From Cheilinus undulatus (taxonomy: Eukaryota; Chordata; Actinopteri; Labriformes; Labridae), in NCBI RefSeq assembly GCF_018320785.1, contig NC_054886.1:1615177-1679176 (forward strand): a stretch of DNA of 64,000 nt, given 5' to 3'. The notes under the pieces are model-generated. The model worked only from the letters and a program-made list of their open reading frames with translations. It did not search any database and had not been told where the DNA came from. The translations under genes were made by a program, and so were the position numbers. This document shows positions 48,901 through 59,878 of the stretch, one piece after another (the stretch's first letter is position 1; each line of letters begins with the position of its first letter).

Positions 48901-51900
48901 AGGGAGGAAGATGAGCTCTTCAGACGCAAGCAGGTGAGAGAAAGGATGAAGACTTTTTCTGGTGCAAACCAATTTTGAGTCAGTTTTTTGCATGCTGTCC
49001 TAATCTGTGAAAATGGCTCGTATCAATCAATACCAAGGTTGTCATGGCAGTCTTTTAAAAGCCACAATGGAATAATAATGCAAGGTGCCTTTTCTACAAG
49101 TTGACCTGTGTCACCATCTTCACACAGTGTCGTCAGCAGCAAGAACTTATCATGAAGTTGCTGCAGGCCCCCCAGCAGCAGGGTCCTGGGGCAGGTGGCT
49201 CAGGTTGGAGTGGAGCTCCCTCCTCTGGGCTTGCCAAGGCAGGGAAGCCCCAGGCCCTGGCTCTGCTGGAAATGCAGCAGGAGACCGAGAGGCTCCTGAA
49301 GCAGCAGCAGCAGCAACAGAGAGCCCAACAGCAGAGAGAACGCGTGAGTATTGCGGTGTAGATCCCACAGTTTCAAGGTTTCATACAGAAATCACAACAA
49401 GCAAAAATATTACGTCTTTGTCATGACTTATTTCTATCTGTTTGTAGCACTGTGGCATGCCCATGGGGAGCTCCTCCATGGGAGGGCAGTGGGTGGAAGG
49501 TGTTGGCATGTGGGGTGCTCCTGGAGGTATGGAGGGTAAAGGTGGCAGCGGTGGCTCTTCAGGCAGCATGGGCATGTGGGACGAGGCTGTGAAGAATCAG
49601 TCTGGCCTCCGTGGCAACAGCAACAATAACATGGGCCTGAAGAATAGCCGCAGCAGCCCCTCACTCAGGTACATTCCCTTATTTCACTCCCACTCTGCAG
49701 ATATTATTAAAATGGTCGCATCATCATTTTCTATTGCCATGTCTCTCTGATATTGTTGAAAAAAGTTAATGTGAATTAAGACCTCTTCGTCCTCCACAGT
49801 GAGCAGTACATGATGCGTCGTAAGCGGACTGAGGACGAGGAAAAGCTGCTGAAGCTCCTGCAGGGCATGAAGCCTCAGGATGGCTTCACCACCTGGTGTG
49901 AACAGATGCTGCATGCTCTCAACACCTCTGTCAACAACTCTTCCTCCTCAGTAGATGGTATGCTGTGCAGCCTTATTGACTTTGTATGTAAAGGATAGGG
50001 TGATCACCCTTAACCTAGATAGTTAATTGCTACAAATAATGACTTTTTTTTATTAATAGAATCAAAAGTTATTTATTTTAAAGTTCTCCTCATCTTCAGC
50101 TTTTTAAATAGATTTTTTGTGTTTTATTTTAAGTCGCCACAATTGTGGCATATCTGAAGGAGGTAGAGTCTCCCTATGCAGTGCTGGACTTCATCCGGTC
50201 CTACCTGGGGGACACAGTGGAAGCCAAAGAGTTCGCCAAACAGTTTCTGGAGCGACGTGCCAAACAGAAAGCCAACCAACAGAGACAGCAGCAGCAGGTG
50301 AGCCAGCTTTATGGTCTTTAAAGTTGAGACGAGCAAAGTTACATATCTCTCAGTAACTGGTTTGACACATCACTGTTTGTCAGAATACAAAGCAAAGCAA
50401 CATGAGGAAATGGTGAACATAGGGCATTGAATATACGTAGACTTCTAGAAGGACCTTTTCTGTTTCATTTTATAGATACCTTATATATTTACATTTTTAG
50501 GCTGCTAAAGAATTTGTTTTTTATTTAAAAAGATGAGATACAGATCTGGGCTCAGCTTACCTTTGTTGTTGTTACTATTAATGGTTGACTTATAAAATCA
50601 CTGTTAATATGCTACATAAATAGTTGCAGCAACATTTTGTTCTTGTTGATTCATGTTTTTATGTCTCTTCTTCTCTTCACGTCTCAGTTATCAAAAGAAG
50701 TGGCTGGAATGAACATGAACTTCCCTCTGCAGGTAAATACAGAATCGCTTTATTTATTTAAGAAAGAAAGTGATTAACTAGAGCAGCCCTTTTTAACATG
50801 AACCATAGCCTACCTGACACACTAGTATGGAAGCCCATTTCCACCCACTGAAAAAGTCAGCAGTAATTCTGAGACAGTCAAAATTACGAGATAAAAAAAG
50901 TTGAAATTGTATGATTAATAGTCAAAATGTTGTGATTAAAGTCAAAATTATGAAATAAAAAGTTATAGTTAATGACATTCAAAGTCAGTTATAAAATGAA
51001 AAAATCTATGCTAAAAAATAAAAAGTTAAAATTATGAATTGATAGTAAAAATAATTAAAGTAAAAATTGAGGAAATGGTTGAAATTATTAAATAAAAAGT
51101 CATAATTGTAGGATAAAAATGTAAAAAGTTTTGAGATGAATATTAATTGTTGGACAAAAACAAAAAGTTAAAGATAGTCAAAATGATAAAATGAAAAGTC
51201 AAAACAATAAGATTTAAAGGCAAAATGATTAGCTATAAAGTCAAAATGATAAGATAAAAACTGAAAATGATGAAATAAAAGTCTAAATAATAAGATGAAA
51301 AGTCTAAATAATAAGATGAAAAGTCAAATTATGAGATGAAAAGTCAGAATGACAAGATTATAAAGTCAAATAGTAAGCTGAAAAGTGAAAATGATGAAAT
51401 GAAAAGTCAAAATGATAAGATGAAAAGTCAACATTATAAGATAAAGTCAAAATGGTGACATGAAAAGTTAAAATGATAAGAAAGTAAAAATGATGAAATG
51501 AGAAGTCAAAACGATGACTTGAAAAGTCAAAATGATAAGATGAAAAGTCAACATAAGATAAAGTCAAAATGATAAGATTATAAAGTCAAAATGGTAACAT
51601 GAAGGGTCAAAATAAAATTAAGTCAAAATGATAGTATTTAAAGTCAAAATCATTAGATGAAAAGTCAAAATTAGAAGATGTTATGTCATATTTATGAGTC
51701 TGTTCATTTGACTGATACTGTTTCATAATTTGCATATTTCATAATTATGACATATCTCTTAATTTTGAATAAAATTCATGATTTTGACTGATTTAATATT
51801 GACTTCTTTACTCATAATTTCTTCTTTCATCTTATTCTGGCTTATGATCATAATTTTGATTTTTTTTTTTGTCTCATAATTAGATGAAAGATTTTATTTA

Positions 51901-52813
51901 ATTTTACATTTTTTCATAAGAACCCTACCTTCATATTTTTTTATCTGTTTTGTCCCTGAATTTTTAATATCTTACAAAGCAAATTGCAGGGTTTTTTTCA
52001 TACTTAACCTTGATTTATACAACTGATTTCAAATCGGTTCATGTAACAACACAGTAGGGCTCTCGTGTTCTCAAACTCCGCTTAACTCAACCTATAACAA
52101 CAACCTGTAGTAACAAGATGTTTTTACATTTATACAAAGATGAGTTTTCTTTTGGTCACAGCTTCAATTTCTGACGCTGCTTAATTTTTTTCTTGCAAGG
52201 ATTCAATGCGAGGTATGAATCCAAGCACCCTGCAGTCTATGTTTCAAGCCAACCACATGAGCAAGGCTGGTCTCTATGACAACCAGGGGGGAAAGATGAA
52301 GAAGAAACAGCCCATGATGCTGCACTCTGACCCCAGCATCTTAGGTAAGTGACCTCCCCTGCATGTAATGGTTCTTTTCGTCTGCTTACAGTCATCTGAT
52401 AACGGTCTAATCTGTGGAGGCTTAAATGGTTTTAATACAATTTAGCATTATGACAATAGAGAAAACACTGCTGGTCAGCTAAGACACTGAATGCAAGCTT
52501 AAAAATAAAACCTTCAAGTTGTTATATGTATGATTTATGTTATTTAGCATCCTTATACATTTTTAGGTGAGAATGAATAATTTCAGAAAATGGGGCTCTT
52601 ATGATTAATTCCTGGATTACGTCTTTGTCCCTTTGCCTATACAGTCTAAGCCAGCCCTTCTAACTCCCCCACGTCCCATCCTCCTCTGATCTTCACTCTG
52701 CTCTCTCCATCTCCTCTCTCCTTGCCCACCCCGTTCTCCCTACAGGGTACTCATTCCACAACGCGGGCGACTGTCTGAGCCTGAATGAGATGGAGATGGT
52801 GGAGGATTACTGA
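33952..52813 (+). CDS. gigyf1: GIGYF1, GRB10-interacting GYF protein 1
   Basis: CDS segments: 33952-33986, 38434-38563, 38673-38768, 38961-39078, 39755-39863, 40124-40323, 42159-42391, 42524-42644, 42790-42975, 44128-44282, 45864-46032, 46119-46285, 46891-46991, 47088-47188, 47280-47353, 48796-48933, 49128-49343, 49448-49668, 49800-49957, 50134-50297, 50688-50732, 52200-52344, 52746-52813; 3150 bp, 1049 aa, all phases consistent. GIGYF1 pairs with the cap-binding protein 4EHP (EIF4E2) to repress translation and was first found as a GRB10 partner in insulin/IGF signalling. The 4EHP-binding motif is YRYGREEML (39-47). The GYF domain is about 504-560 (KWFYKDPQGEIQGPF, EWFQAGYF, VKRGCDEGFQPLG) and binds PPGL-type proline motifs. 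A short charged coiled coil (RAKREEEEQRKRREEKRR) and a conserved C-terminal block (EVESPYAVLDFIRSYLGD, AKQFLERRAKQKANQQR) follow, ending VEDY. The length and short coiled coil fit GIGYF1 (human about 1035 aa), not the longer GIGYF2. Confidence 0.97.
34593..35250 (+). mobile_element. hAT-like CAGGGGTGTCAAACTC element, copy 2, incomplete
   Basis: It starts CAGAGGTGTCAAACTCGAGG and shares CCAAATCCGGCCTGTGAGAT, CTGGCCCA and CTGCAGATTTCCTCCAGTAT with the copy at 11757. About 34850-35250 is a loose array of ATAATTTTGACTTTT-like units. Right end not found. It lies in the gigyf1 intron after the first coding exon. Confidence 0.6.
35260..35623 (-). mobile_element. TAGGGCTG-family element, copy 3, truncated
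   Basis: It ends GGGATTAATTGCCCAGCCCTA, which is the family's start read on the minus strand. The body shares GCATGATATGTCATGCGTAA-like and GGTCAAAGAAATATTG segments. The other end is missing where it abuts the 34593 element. Confidence 0.6.
37040..38238 (+). mobile_element. TAGGGCTG-family element, copy 4, with inserted DNA
   Basis: It starts TAGGGCTGGACAATTAATTG and ends ATCTTTCAGCCTTA. A perfect 8-bp duplication, ATATCAAA, is at 37032-37039 and 38239-38246. At 1199 bp it is more than twice the usual length. About 37290-38030 is unrelated text, likely a later insertion, containing the words ACTGCCATGGATGTC and TTGGCAGTTCTAGTGCTAG at its two sides. Confidence 0.85.
40800..41633. mobile_element. 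Non-autonomous DNA transposon, TAGGG-TTGTTCTGAT ends
   Basis: It starts TAGGGTTGTTCTGATTCTG and ends GTATCAGAACATCCCTA, imperfect inverted repeats. The flanks ACAATTAT and ACTGTTAT look like a decayed 8-bp duplication. It contains a 14-base G run (41275-41288). It lies in a gigyf1 intron. Confidence 0.7.
43073..43170 (-). mobile_element. tRNA-derived SINE head
   Basis: Read on the minus strand it has a Pol III box A (TAGCTCAGCTGG, 43157-43146) and box B (GTTCAAGTCC, 43092-43083) at tRNA spacing. It does not fold as an intact tRNA and no CCA-less acceptor pairing is evident, so it is SINE-derived and not a tRNA gene. It lies in a gigyf1 intron. Confidence 0.75.
44484..44640 (+). repeat. Short TTTTGCC-type minisatellite patch
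   Basis: Units such as CAACTTTTAACCTATTTTTC and CCATTTTTACTGC resemble the arrays seen inside the hAT elements. No element ends are visible. Confidence 0.4.
47450..48370 (+). mobile_element. Minisatellite-bearing hAT element in gigyf1 intron
   Basis: The left domain is degraded (CTCAACGTCTGGCTCTTTTG, then TTGAAATATCATTCCCCAG). The array on TTTTTGCCACTTTTA runs about 47640-48280. The right domain ATTGTGGCTCTTGCAAACG runs to GTTGAGTAACACTG at 48370. A target duplication is not recognisable. It lies between the exons ending at 47353 and starting at 48796. Confidence 0.8.
50825..51950 (+). repeat. AAAGTCAAAATGATAAGATG minisatellite in gigyf1 intron
   Basis: It opens with TATGGAAGCCCATTTCC (50826-50842), the terminus of the element seen whole at 58650-59260. 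About 50880-51680 is a tandem array of units of roughly 20 bp (GAAAAGTCAAAATGATAAGAT). From about 51690 the same words appear in the opposite sense (TCATAATTTTGACT), so the two halves could pair. The right terminus of the element is missing. Confidence 0.65.
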
Positions 52814-55475
52814 TGTGACGCAGCGCAGCAGCAATAGCTACCTGAGGCCTTCTGTCTTTTAATCAGACAAACCTGATGACGAATGTGCACTGCTGGGGGA
52901 ACCAAGGGGTGGGGATAGGAAGGGAGCAAGCATAAGGGGAGGTATAGTGGGGAAGGTGCCTGGAACTGCACCGCCCACTCTTTCCTTCCCTCTGGGAAGA
53001 ATAAAGGGCTCCCTGCTGTACCAGTTGATCACTTGAGCATGGGAGAGGGGGGTGAATAGGGGTGAGGTTAAAAGGAAGATGGGTATCCTCTGGCACTCAA
53101 AAGATTAAGCACCTTATACTGAACTAATGCACTTTATTGAGATGGGATTTGAATAGTTTTTTTTTCTTTTTGTGTGTGTGTTGGGAATTAGGGCACATAA
53201 CACATGATCTGTGTGCATGTGCAGTGGAACTGGAAGGGAGTGGTGAAAGAGTTGGTGGGGTGAATGGTCGGGACGGTAGGTTTTTGAAGTCAGGGGGACC
53301 CTTAGTTGAAACCTTATCAGAAAGCAAATCCTTTCTCAAAAGACAAACACTGTTGATATTTCTCTTGTTTAGCATTTTTTTACGTTTATACAAAAAGTAA
53401 AGCTATTGAAAAATGGATTATAAAAAACTTGAAGATTTGCACTTGCCTAAAAAAGACATAAGAAAAACAACAAAAAAATCAAACAAATGGGGTTAGTTAT
53501 AGAAGTGAATATTTTTTGAATGTGTCTGAATGACTGTGAGTGACTGATGTGTGATGGTTGGTTTGTGTCAGTAATATACCAGTCTGCACAATGTTTTTTT
53601 TTCTTCTTTTTTGTTGCTTACCAAGATGTATAAAACATAAGAGGCCATTTTATGTCTTTTTGTTCAAATGGTAATTTTGTATTCTCATGTTAAGAGTGTG
53701 TGTTTCCCTTCTCCAAATAGGGACTTGGTTTGTTTGTGTTGAGTGTGTGATTGAGAGAGAGAGAGAGAGGCCAATTGCACAACACATCCTTTCTCTCACC
53801 AGCTCTTCATCCCCTGATAGATGAAATAGAAATGCATACATTTGTAAATGTTAGCTTTGCGCTCATCACATGATGACCACCACTAGTTTATTTCCCTTAG
53901 CTTCTCCGCATGGAGAGCTGTCTGCAGACCTGTGAGGACTCGCAGACAGAGCGAATCATGAGGGACATTACTGTGTGTGCATCAGAATGAGACTGTGTGC
54001 ATGTTTGTGTGAGTGCGTTTTCAGTGTGCATGTTCATTTACTGTTCATAGAAATGAGTTAAGACTACAGGTACTCATTTTGAATACATGTGCTTTTTTGT
54101 ATGTGTATGAATGCACATTTGTGCCTAAGAACTCTGATAGGGTGCGTGGCCATTGAGACATTAACTCTTTTTTGAGAGCGAGTGTGACGTGTGTCAGTGC
54201 TCAGCACAGTGTATGTAAGTTTATATCGTAAATATTTCTAGTTCAGTCTAGGGGTGATCCATCAGAAGGTTAGTCCAGTCTTTTCCTGGGGTGTGATCAC
54301 GTTGCCTTTTGTCAGCTCTCGAACTTGTGAATGAAAGGTGTCGAGTTTCTGACTCTGAAAAAAAAAAATACAGCATCTTAATGTGCAAGTGCACAGAAGG
54401 GTGCATGAAATGTTAGCATATTGTGTTACTTATTCGTTGTTGCAATTTGATAATGACGAGTTTTCTTTTTTTAATGAAAAATATATATGAATATATACAT
54501 TATATACAAAGTTTAAAAAGTATTTGGACTAAGATGATGAGCACTTGGGGCTGCTATTTTTGTTGTGTTTTAATTTTTTTCCTTAATTTGTTTTTCTTTT
54601 TTTTTTTTTTGTTTTATTATCGCCATGTGAAGTGTGTGTATTTTTTCCTTCTTAAGAAAATATTGAATGTATTCCAAAAAAATTACAAGAAACCCGTGCT
54701 GATACCAGATTTTTTTTCCTCAGAAGATTTCAAAAATGGAAACAAAATACAAAAAAGCTTCAAAGAGTTTAAGGAGGACTTTTTTACAAAGTGGAGAAGA
54801 AAAAAAACCTTGGGATGGATACAGTTGAACACACTGCCTCTACAATCCTGGTCGTACAAAAAAATGACTGTATATTAAAAGAAAGGACTCTTTCTATTCC
54901 ATACTGGAGTTTTGGTTGTTTACAAACCACATGGATATTTGTGGGTGCAGTTTTTTTTTGTTTTCTTTTTTTTTTTTTTCTTTGTTTTTGTTCCCACATA
55001 AGACGGGTGGGGTTTGCAAGTGCGCTTCTGCCATATGGACATTGAGTGGTGTTGGTTTGAGGAGGAGTTGCAGGCATAACAACGACATGGACAAGATCCT
55101 TTAACTGGACCTTATGTGTGGTTGTGCAGCCTGAAACGTGATGATCAAACGTGGAGCAGTGGCATGAAAAATCAAGGATGGGCTCTGACTTGTAAAGAAC
55201 AGAGTGCAGGGCAGCAAAACCCTGGAGGGAACTTGGAGGGAGATACAAGTACACCTGGTTAGTGCACTTGTCTTCACCTCGACCCTCAAAAGCACTCATA
55301 CCCTGCCCTCACCAACACACCTATGCACTTTTGTTCATTCAAGCTGTGAGGTACCTTTTTGGGGATGGGAGCACAATTTCAACAGGAGGATTGCTACGAC
55401 TTTGACAAAGTCACTGAAAAAAATATTCCCAAACTGAAACAAGAGACTCAAGAAGCTTCGTCTTCTGCCACCTCC

Positions 55476-55483
55476 TGTATATA
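55476..55483 (+). promoter_or_regulatory. Pumilio-type site TGTATATA
   Basis: Exact match to the UGUANAUA recognition sequence, on the sense strand of the gigyf1 3' UTR. Confidence 0.45.
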
Positions 55484-56690
55484 ACCATATTTTTGTATTA
55501 TCTTTCAGATTAGAAAGAAAATTTGAAAAATGGATGAAGGAAAAATTCATGAGACATTGCTTATATGGAGTGAATGTTCTTCAAGAAAACCCAATCTTTT
55601 TTTGAATATAGTTTGAGATAGACTCGCTGAGTTTCCCTTAGTTTGCCAGTAACCCTGAAATAATCAGGGATGGAAGGGAAAACCATATGGACAAAGACTG
55701 TGGTGCTGGCTCAAAGACTGACTGAAAGCTACTTATCAAAATGGATGTTGTTGCAGTTGCTACAAAGAGCCTCACCAAGAGTTTTCGATCAACATGCAGA
55801 ATAAAGAGGCGGGCGCAGGTTTGAGGAGCTGTTGGCAAGGATGCTTCCACTTCGTCTACCAACCTGATGACTCTTGAGAGCTGTGGAGTGACTGCAGAAG
55901 GAACAATCCTTGGCATTGGTAAGGTCGGCTCGGGGTTAATTTTCTTTGTGCGGTATACTAAGCACTTTGTGGCAGGGATGTTCGAACATTGGGATGATGA
56001 TGTGCTCTGTCTTTCTTCATACAGGATTCTGGCTGTGCTTTATTTGCTGCCCTCTGAAAGGAGGATCTTATCTACAGCCAACCCATGAACCAGTTAACCC
56101 TTAACCTGTCCTTTGAACTTAACCCCTAAGAAACTTTTCTGTCTAAAGTTGGACTGGGCGCACCAGTGGCATTATCAGTTGGAGAGTTACCAGATAAAAT
56201 TACAGGTTTATTGACGATGGATTCCATCTGCGTTGGAGGTGACACGTCTGGATCAGGCACTCTCCAGCGAGGAAGAGGATTAAATGGCATCACTTGCCCA
56301 GACGTCATCACCGACTTGGCCTGAAACTGTCAGCTGGTTTTGTGGAGTTCTAACCAGCAGGACAGAAGATCTGCCTTCCTGCCCAGATGTCAGAGACTGA
56401 GTGCTGGGTTGGTTTGCAGTGATGGGAATGGATGAACTGAAAGCATTGTACAAACAAAAAAAAAACTTTGAAACATGACAAAACACAAACATACACCTAC
56501 ACGTCACATAGATTCTAGATCCAAAGGCGTTGCAGACACACTACATGCAAAACTACAGCAAAATCAGTGCACAGTCGGTGACACTGGCTCTCCTTTAGAA
56601 CCACATCTGCACACCTGACAGGGCTACATCAATATCAGATCACATAAACAGACACAAGCATCAAGGCTCAACAGTATAAATGCCGAGCTG

Positions 56691-56698
56691 TGTAAATA
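56691..56698 (+). promoter_or_regulatory. Pumilio-type site TGTAAATA
   Basis: Exact match to UGUANAUA on the sense strand of the gigyf1 3' UTR. Confidence 0.45.
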
Positions 56699-58202
56699 AT
56701 GTACAAGTTTGTGTTTTGGTTTTTCTCATAGTGGGGTTTGCTTTATTTCTCTGCTCAACATGCCTTAAATTGTATAGTTCAGTTGTAATGGCTACCTGAA
56801 AATGTTCTCTAAATGATGAATTTAAGTTGGAAATCACCTTGATGACTGTCCTCTAAAGTCAAAGAATGAAAGCTTTCACAGTTTTCTGTATTAACCTGCT
56901 TTACAAACCACCCTGAGAGTTGCTAGTTGGCTTCAGATTAGAGAAGAAAGCGATTTTTGGTTAATCTTAGTTTATTGGTGGTTGACTTTTGTTGCCCTTT
57001 TGGTTTCTTTAAATGAAGAGTGGATTTGTTCAGATTTTCCTGTTTAAATAATAACTGAAGGTTCAGGCTTGATAAAGGGCTTAAGTCTGTACTGTCTGGA
57101 GCTGAGCTGACAGGTTAAATGAACAGAATTGGCTTTAAACACTGACTGTTTGCTGTGATTACTATTGTTGGATGCACTGCACTTGGCAAAACTAAACCAG
57201 AGTGACTGGTCCTCCCCAAATGTAGGGGCTTTATGTTCTCTTCTAACACTCCCAGGTTCTTACATGTTTTGAAAGCTACAGGGTGCTTTTTACTGAATGG
57301 TAATGTCAGTTTAGACTTGCATTAGAACTGAAAGCTTGCATCATTTGTAATATTTGAGGTGAGTCACATCCTGGCTTTGTGTGTGTTTTTAAGGACTCAG
57401 ATCAACTGCGACTGAAAGGAAATTTCATGCATCAAACATTTGGGAAAGCATCTTGTTCCTCGTGTGTATATCTATTTGGATTTGAGAGATTGTTTTTAGT
57501 CAACTAGCAGTTTTTTTGTGGATTTGAGAGCTAACCATTATGCAGTTTTTTAATCCGGCTGGCAACAAATCATCATTGAAAACCAGTTTATGCTTGTAAT
57601 GCATGTGTAAATTGTATAGCTGTGAGGTTTGAGTAGAAAGCTGACATAGCTGTGTAATCTGAAGTAGCTACAGAGGCCCCAGTAACTGTTGAATTTATAC
57701 TGAATCTAAACTTTATGGTTACTACATTAAGTGCTGTTATAATCAGTTGCCAAAACAAAGAAATTGACTTCAATCATTAAAGTATACTATAAAGTTTCTT
57801 GTATGCGAATGACTTTTTAACAGAAGTCATGTTTGATAGCTTTTAACTGATATTGTGTGGTGTTAGTTGTTTTGTCAGCTTATCTTTAAAGACTAAACCG
57901 TCATTGATGCTGTTTATTTTTACTGCACTACACTTGCTTTTAAGATTAAATGCAATATTTTGTTTTGGAAAGCCTGAGGTGTTTGGCCACTGGCTGTGAA
58001 AAGAGCCTGCCACAGCCTGATAGGAAGTCGGCCGCCTGGTTTAGTTTTACTCTGGTATGTGTTTCTCCAACAGTGATGCAAAAGAAGAAGAAAAGATTTA
58101 TTTCCCTGTCAGCTCAGCTCCTTAACTTAATGGGAACGAATGTTGTTAAAATGACAGCATACATGTAATGAACCTGTTATGAAAAAGAACAACTGAAAGA
58201 CA

Positions 58203-58210
58203 TGTAAATA
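58203..58210 (+). promoter_or_regulatory. Pumilio-type site TGTAAATA near the 3' end
   Basis: Exact match to UGUANAUA, about 30 bp before the distal poly(A) signals. Confidence 0.45.
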
Positions 58211-58234
58211 GTTTGGCTTTTGTTTGAAGAACAA

Positions 58235-58251
58235 AATAAATACTGAATAAA
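58235..58251 (+). terminator. gigyf1: Paired poly(A) signals ending gigyf1
   Basis: AATAAA at 58235-58240 and again at 58246-58251. Transposon sequence begins at 58319, which fits transcript cleavage near 58260-58280. Confidence 0.6.
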
Positions 58252-58649
58252 TAGCATTTAGCCGTGACTGCCTCTGCATTTATTAACCATTATTTTCCTT
58301 GAAGTAGGTTTATTAAAGCAGGGGCGTAGCTAGGGATTTAGGGCCCCTAGAAAGACTATTACTCAGGGCTTTACAAATATATATGCATTTGATGTATTTT
58401 TTTAACCATAAATTCCCAATTGATGAGCAATTTTTTTTTATTATGGCTAAATTAAATTTATTTGCATTACTTTGTAGTGCTGGACCACACTATTTGGAAT
58501 TTTTCAAGAGAGGGCCCCCCCAGAATTGTATCTGACTCTATTTGATACTAATTTCAGTCTGTCAACAGATTCATGTAGTCACTTTTGATACAATAATGAC
58601 ACTAATTATTAAGAAAAATTAAATCAAAACACACTTTTTGTTGTAGGCA

Positions 58650-59260
58650 TATGGAAGCCCATTTCTGCCACTAAAAAAAGAAAAATGTGGAAGTAAGGAA
58701 ATTAAAAAAGAAGTCCAAAGTCATAATTATAAGATTAAAATTTAAAATTAGGAGATTAAAAAATCATAATTTAAAGATGCAAAATCGGGGCGCAGGTGGC
58801 CAAGTGGTTAAGGCGCGCCCCATGTACGCGGACGGCCCGGGTTCGAATCCAGCCTGAGGCCCCTCACCGCATGCCTCTCCCCTGCCCTCGTCCCTGTATT
58901 TGACTCCATCCACTATCCTCTATATAAAAAAAGGCACAAAAATGCCCAAAATAAACCTTAAAAAAAAAGAGATACAAGTCGAAATTGAGATAAAAACTCG
59001 TTCAGTCAATTATAACTATTTATGCCATCATTTTGTCTTTTGAATTCATAATCTTGACTTTGTGTCTCATTGTTATTACTTTTTTCCTCTAATTCTGACT
59101 TTTTATATCATAATTTTGACTTTTTAACTCATAATTATAACTTTTTTTTTCCTTTTAATTATGACCTTTTATTTCATAATTATGACTTAGAAATTTTTTT
59201 CAAGAATTGCTGTACTTTCACATTTTTTTCTTTTTTATTTGACCCAAATGGGCTTCCATA
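58650..59260. mobile_element. TATGGAAGCCCATTT-ended element
   Basis: TATGGAAGCCCATTT (58650-58664) and its exact complement AAATGGGCTTCCATA (59246-59260) bound the element. The inside has AAAGTCATAATTATAAGAT-type units on the left and the complementary ATAATTTTGACTTTTTA type on the right. A truncated relative is at 50825. Confidence 0.8.
58786..58968 (+). mobile_element. tRNA-derived SINE
   Basis: The tRNA-like head has box A (GTGGCCAAGTGG) and box B (GGTTCGAATCC). A body rich in CTCTCCCCTGCCCTCG follows, ending in TATATAAAAAAAGGCAC-like sequence and an A-rich tail. AGATGCAA before it and AGATACAA after it look like an imperfect target duplication. Confidence 0.85.
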
Positions 59261-59332
59261 CAGGCATCTCAAGGGCCCCTCCCTACTGTGGGCAGGAACC
59301 AGACCATTTTCTCCCCCTGTGCTACGCCCATG

Positions 59333-59600
59333 ATTACAGGGAGTGTTTATAATACAGTAAATGACAAACCGTAGTTTTCTGCTTCAATTAGAACCAATTC
59401 ATATTTATTGTTGTTTCATCCTGTAACATCGTTTCCATGACAACTAAAAACCCTCCTCAACGGTAAAATAAACAATAAAAATGTTTAAATAAATATAAAA
59501 GCCTTCCAATCAAATGTAGTGTTAATATTTTTGAAGGGAAGGAGATGGGCATAAAGAATAAAAGAATGAAAATCTATTTTGACAACCTAAAACCAGATAA
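59333..59600. other. Short intergenic spacer
   Basis: AT-rich. I see nothing in it. Confidence 0.4.
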
Positions 59601-59878
59601 ACTTCTCGTTGAACACATTTAAATCACTGTGCTTCATTGGGCCACCCGGAGTCATACGTTACCGTCACTGGCGGAAATCTCGCGATACTTTGAAACGCAT
59701 GGCCGCCTACAGTGTTTACAACTTGTCGAAATGAAGTAAAGAGAAATTCAACTCCTGACGTTGAATGTAAACTGTTATCGCGCTTCTGCTAGAACTGGAA
59801 GATTAAGGCAGTCAAGGAAAAATAAGTTTTTCTGCCGTGCTGCAAGCTGAAGCAAAGGCCAGACAAGCTAAAACACAG
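59601..59878 (+). promoter_or_regulatory. Promoter and non-coding exon 1 of the right-hand gene
   Basis: TCTCGCGA at 59678-59685 is a housekeeping-promoter motif, and GCATGGCCGCC just after it contains a YY1-type ATGGC core. The first exon ends at 59878 (ACACAG|GTAAGT). Its partner acceptor is CTGTTTAG before 60349. Very short upstream reading frames (ATG at 59700 and 59731) lie in this exon. Confidence 0.6.

Larger units (their letters stand above)
52814..58258 (+). other. gigyf1: gigyf1 3' UTR, about 5.4 kb
   Basis: There is no coding signal from the TGA at 52811 to the paired poly(A) signals at 58235 and 58246, and no transposon is recognised in the interval, in contrast to the introns. 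It contains T- and A-rich tracts, GA repeats (53753-53768) and three matches to the Pumilio site TGTANATA. An earlier AATAAA at 53000 could give a short form. Confidence 0.65.
58319..59332. mobile_element. CAGGGGCGTAGC-ended element, host of a nested pair
   Basis: It starts CAGGGGCGTAGCTAGGGATT (then TAGGGCCCCTAG) and ends TGTGCTACGCCCATG, inverted repeats. The flanks TATTAAAG and ATTACAGG suggest a decayed duplication. The inside is occupied by a second element (58650-59260), which in turn holds a SINE (58786-58968). Confidence 0.75.

Noticed and set aside
58786-58860. tRNA gene
   Set aside because: The tRNA-like head is followed by a SINE body and A-rich tail and sits inside other mobile elements.
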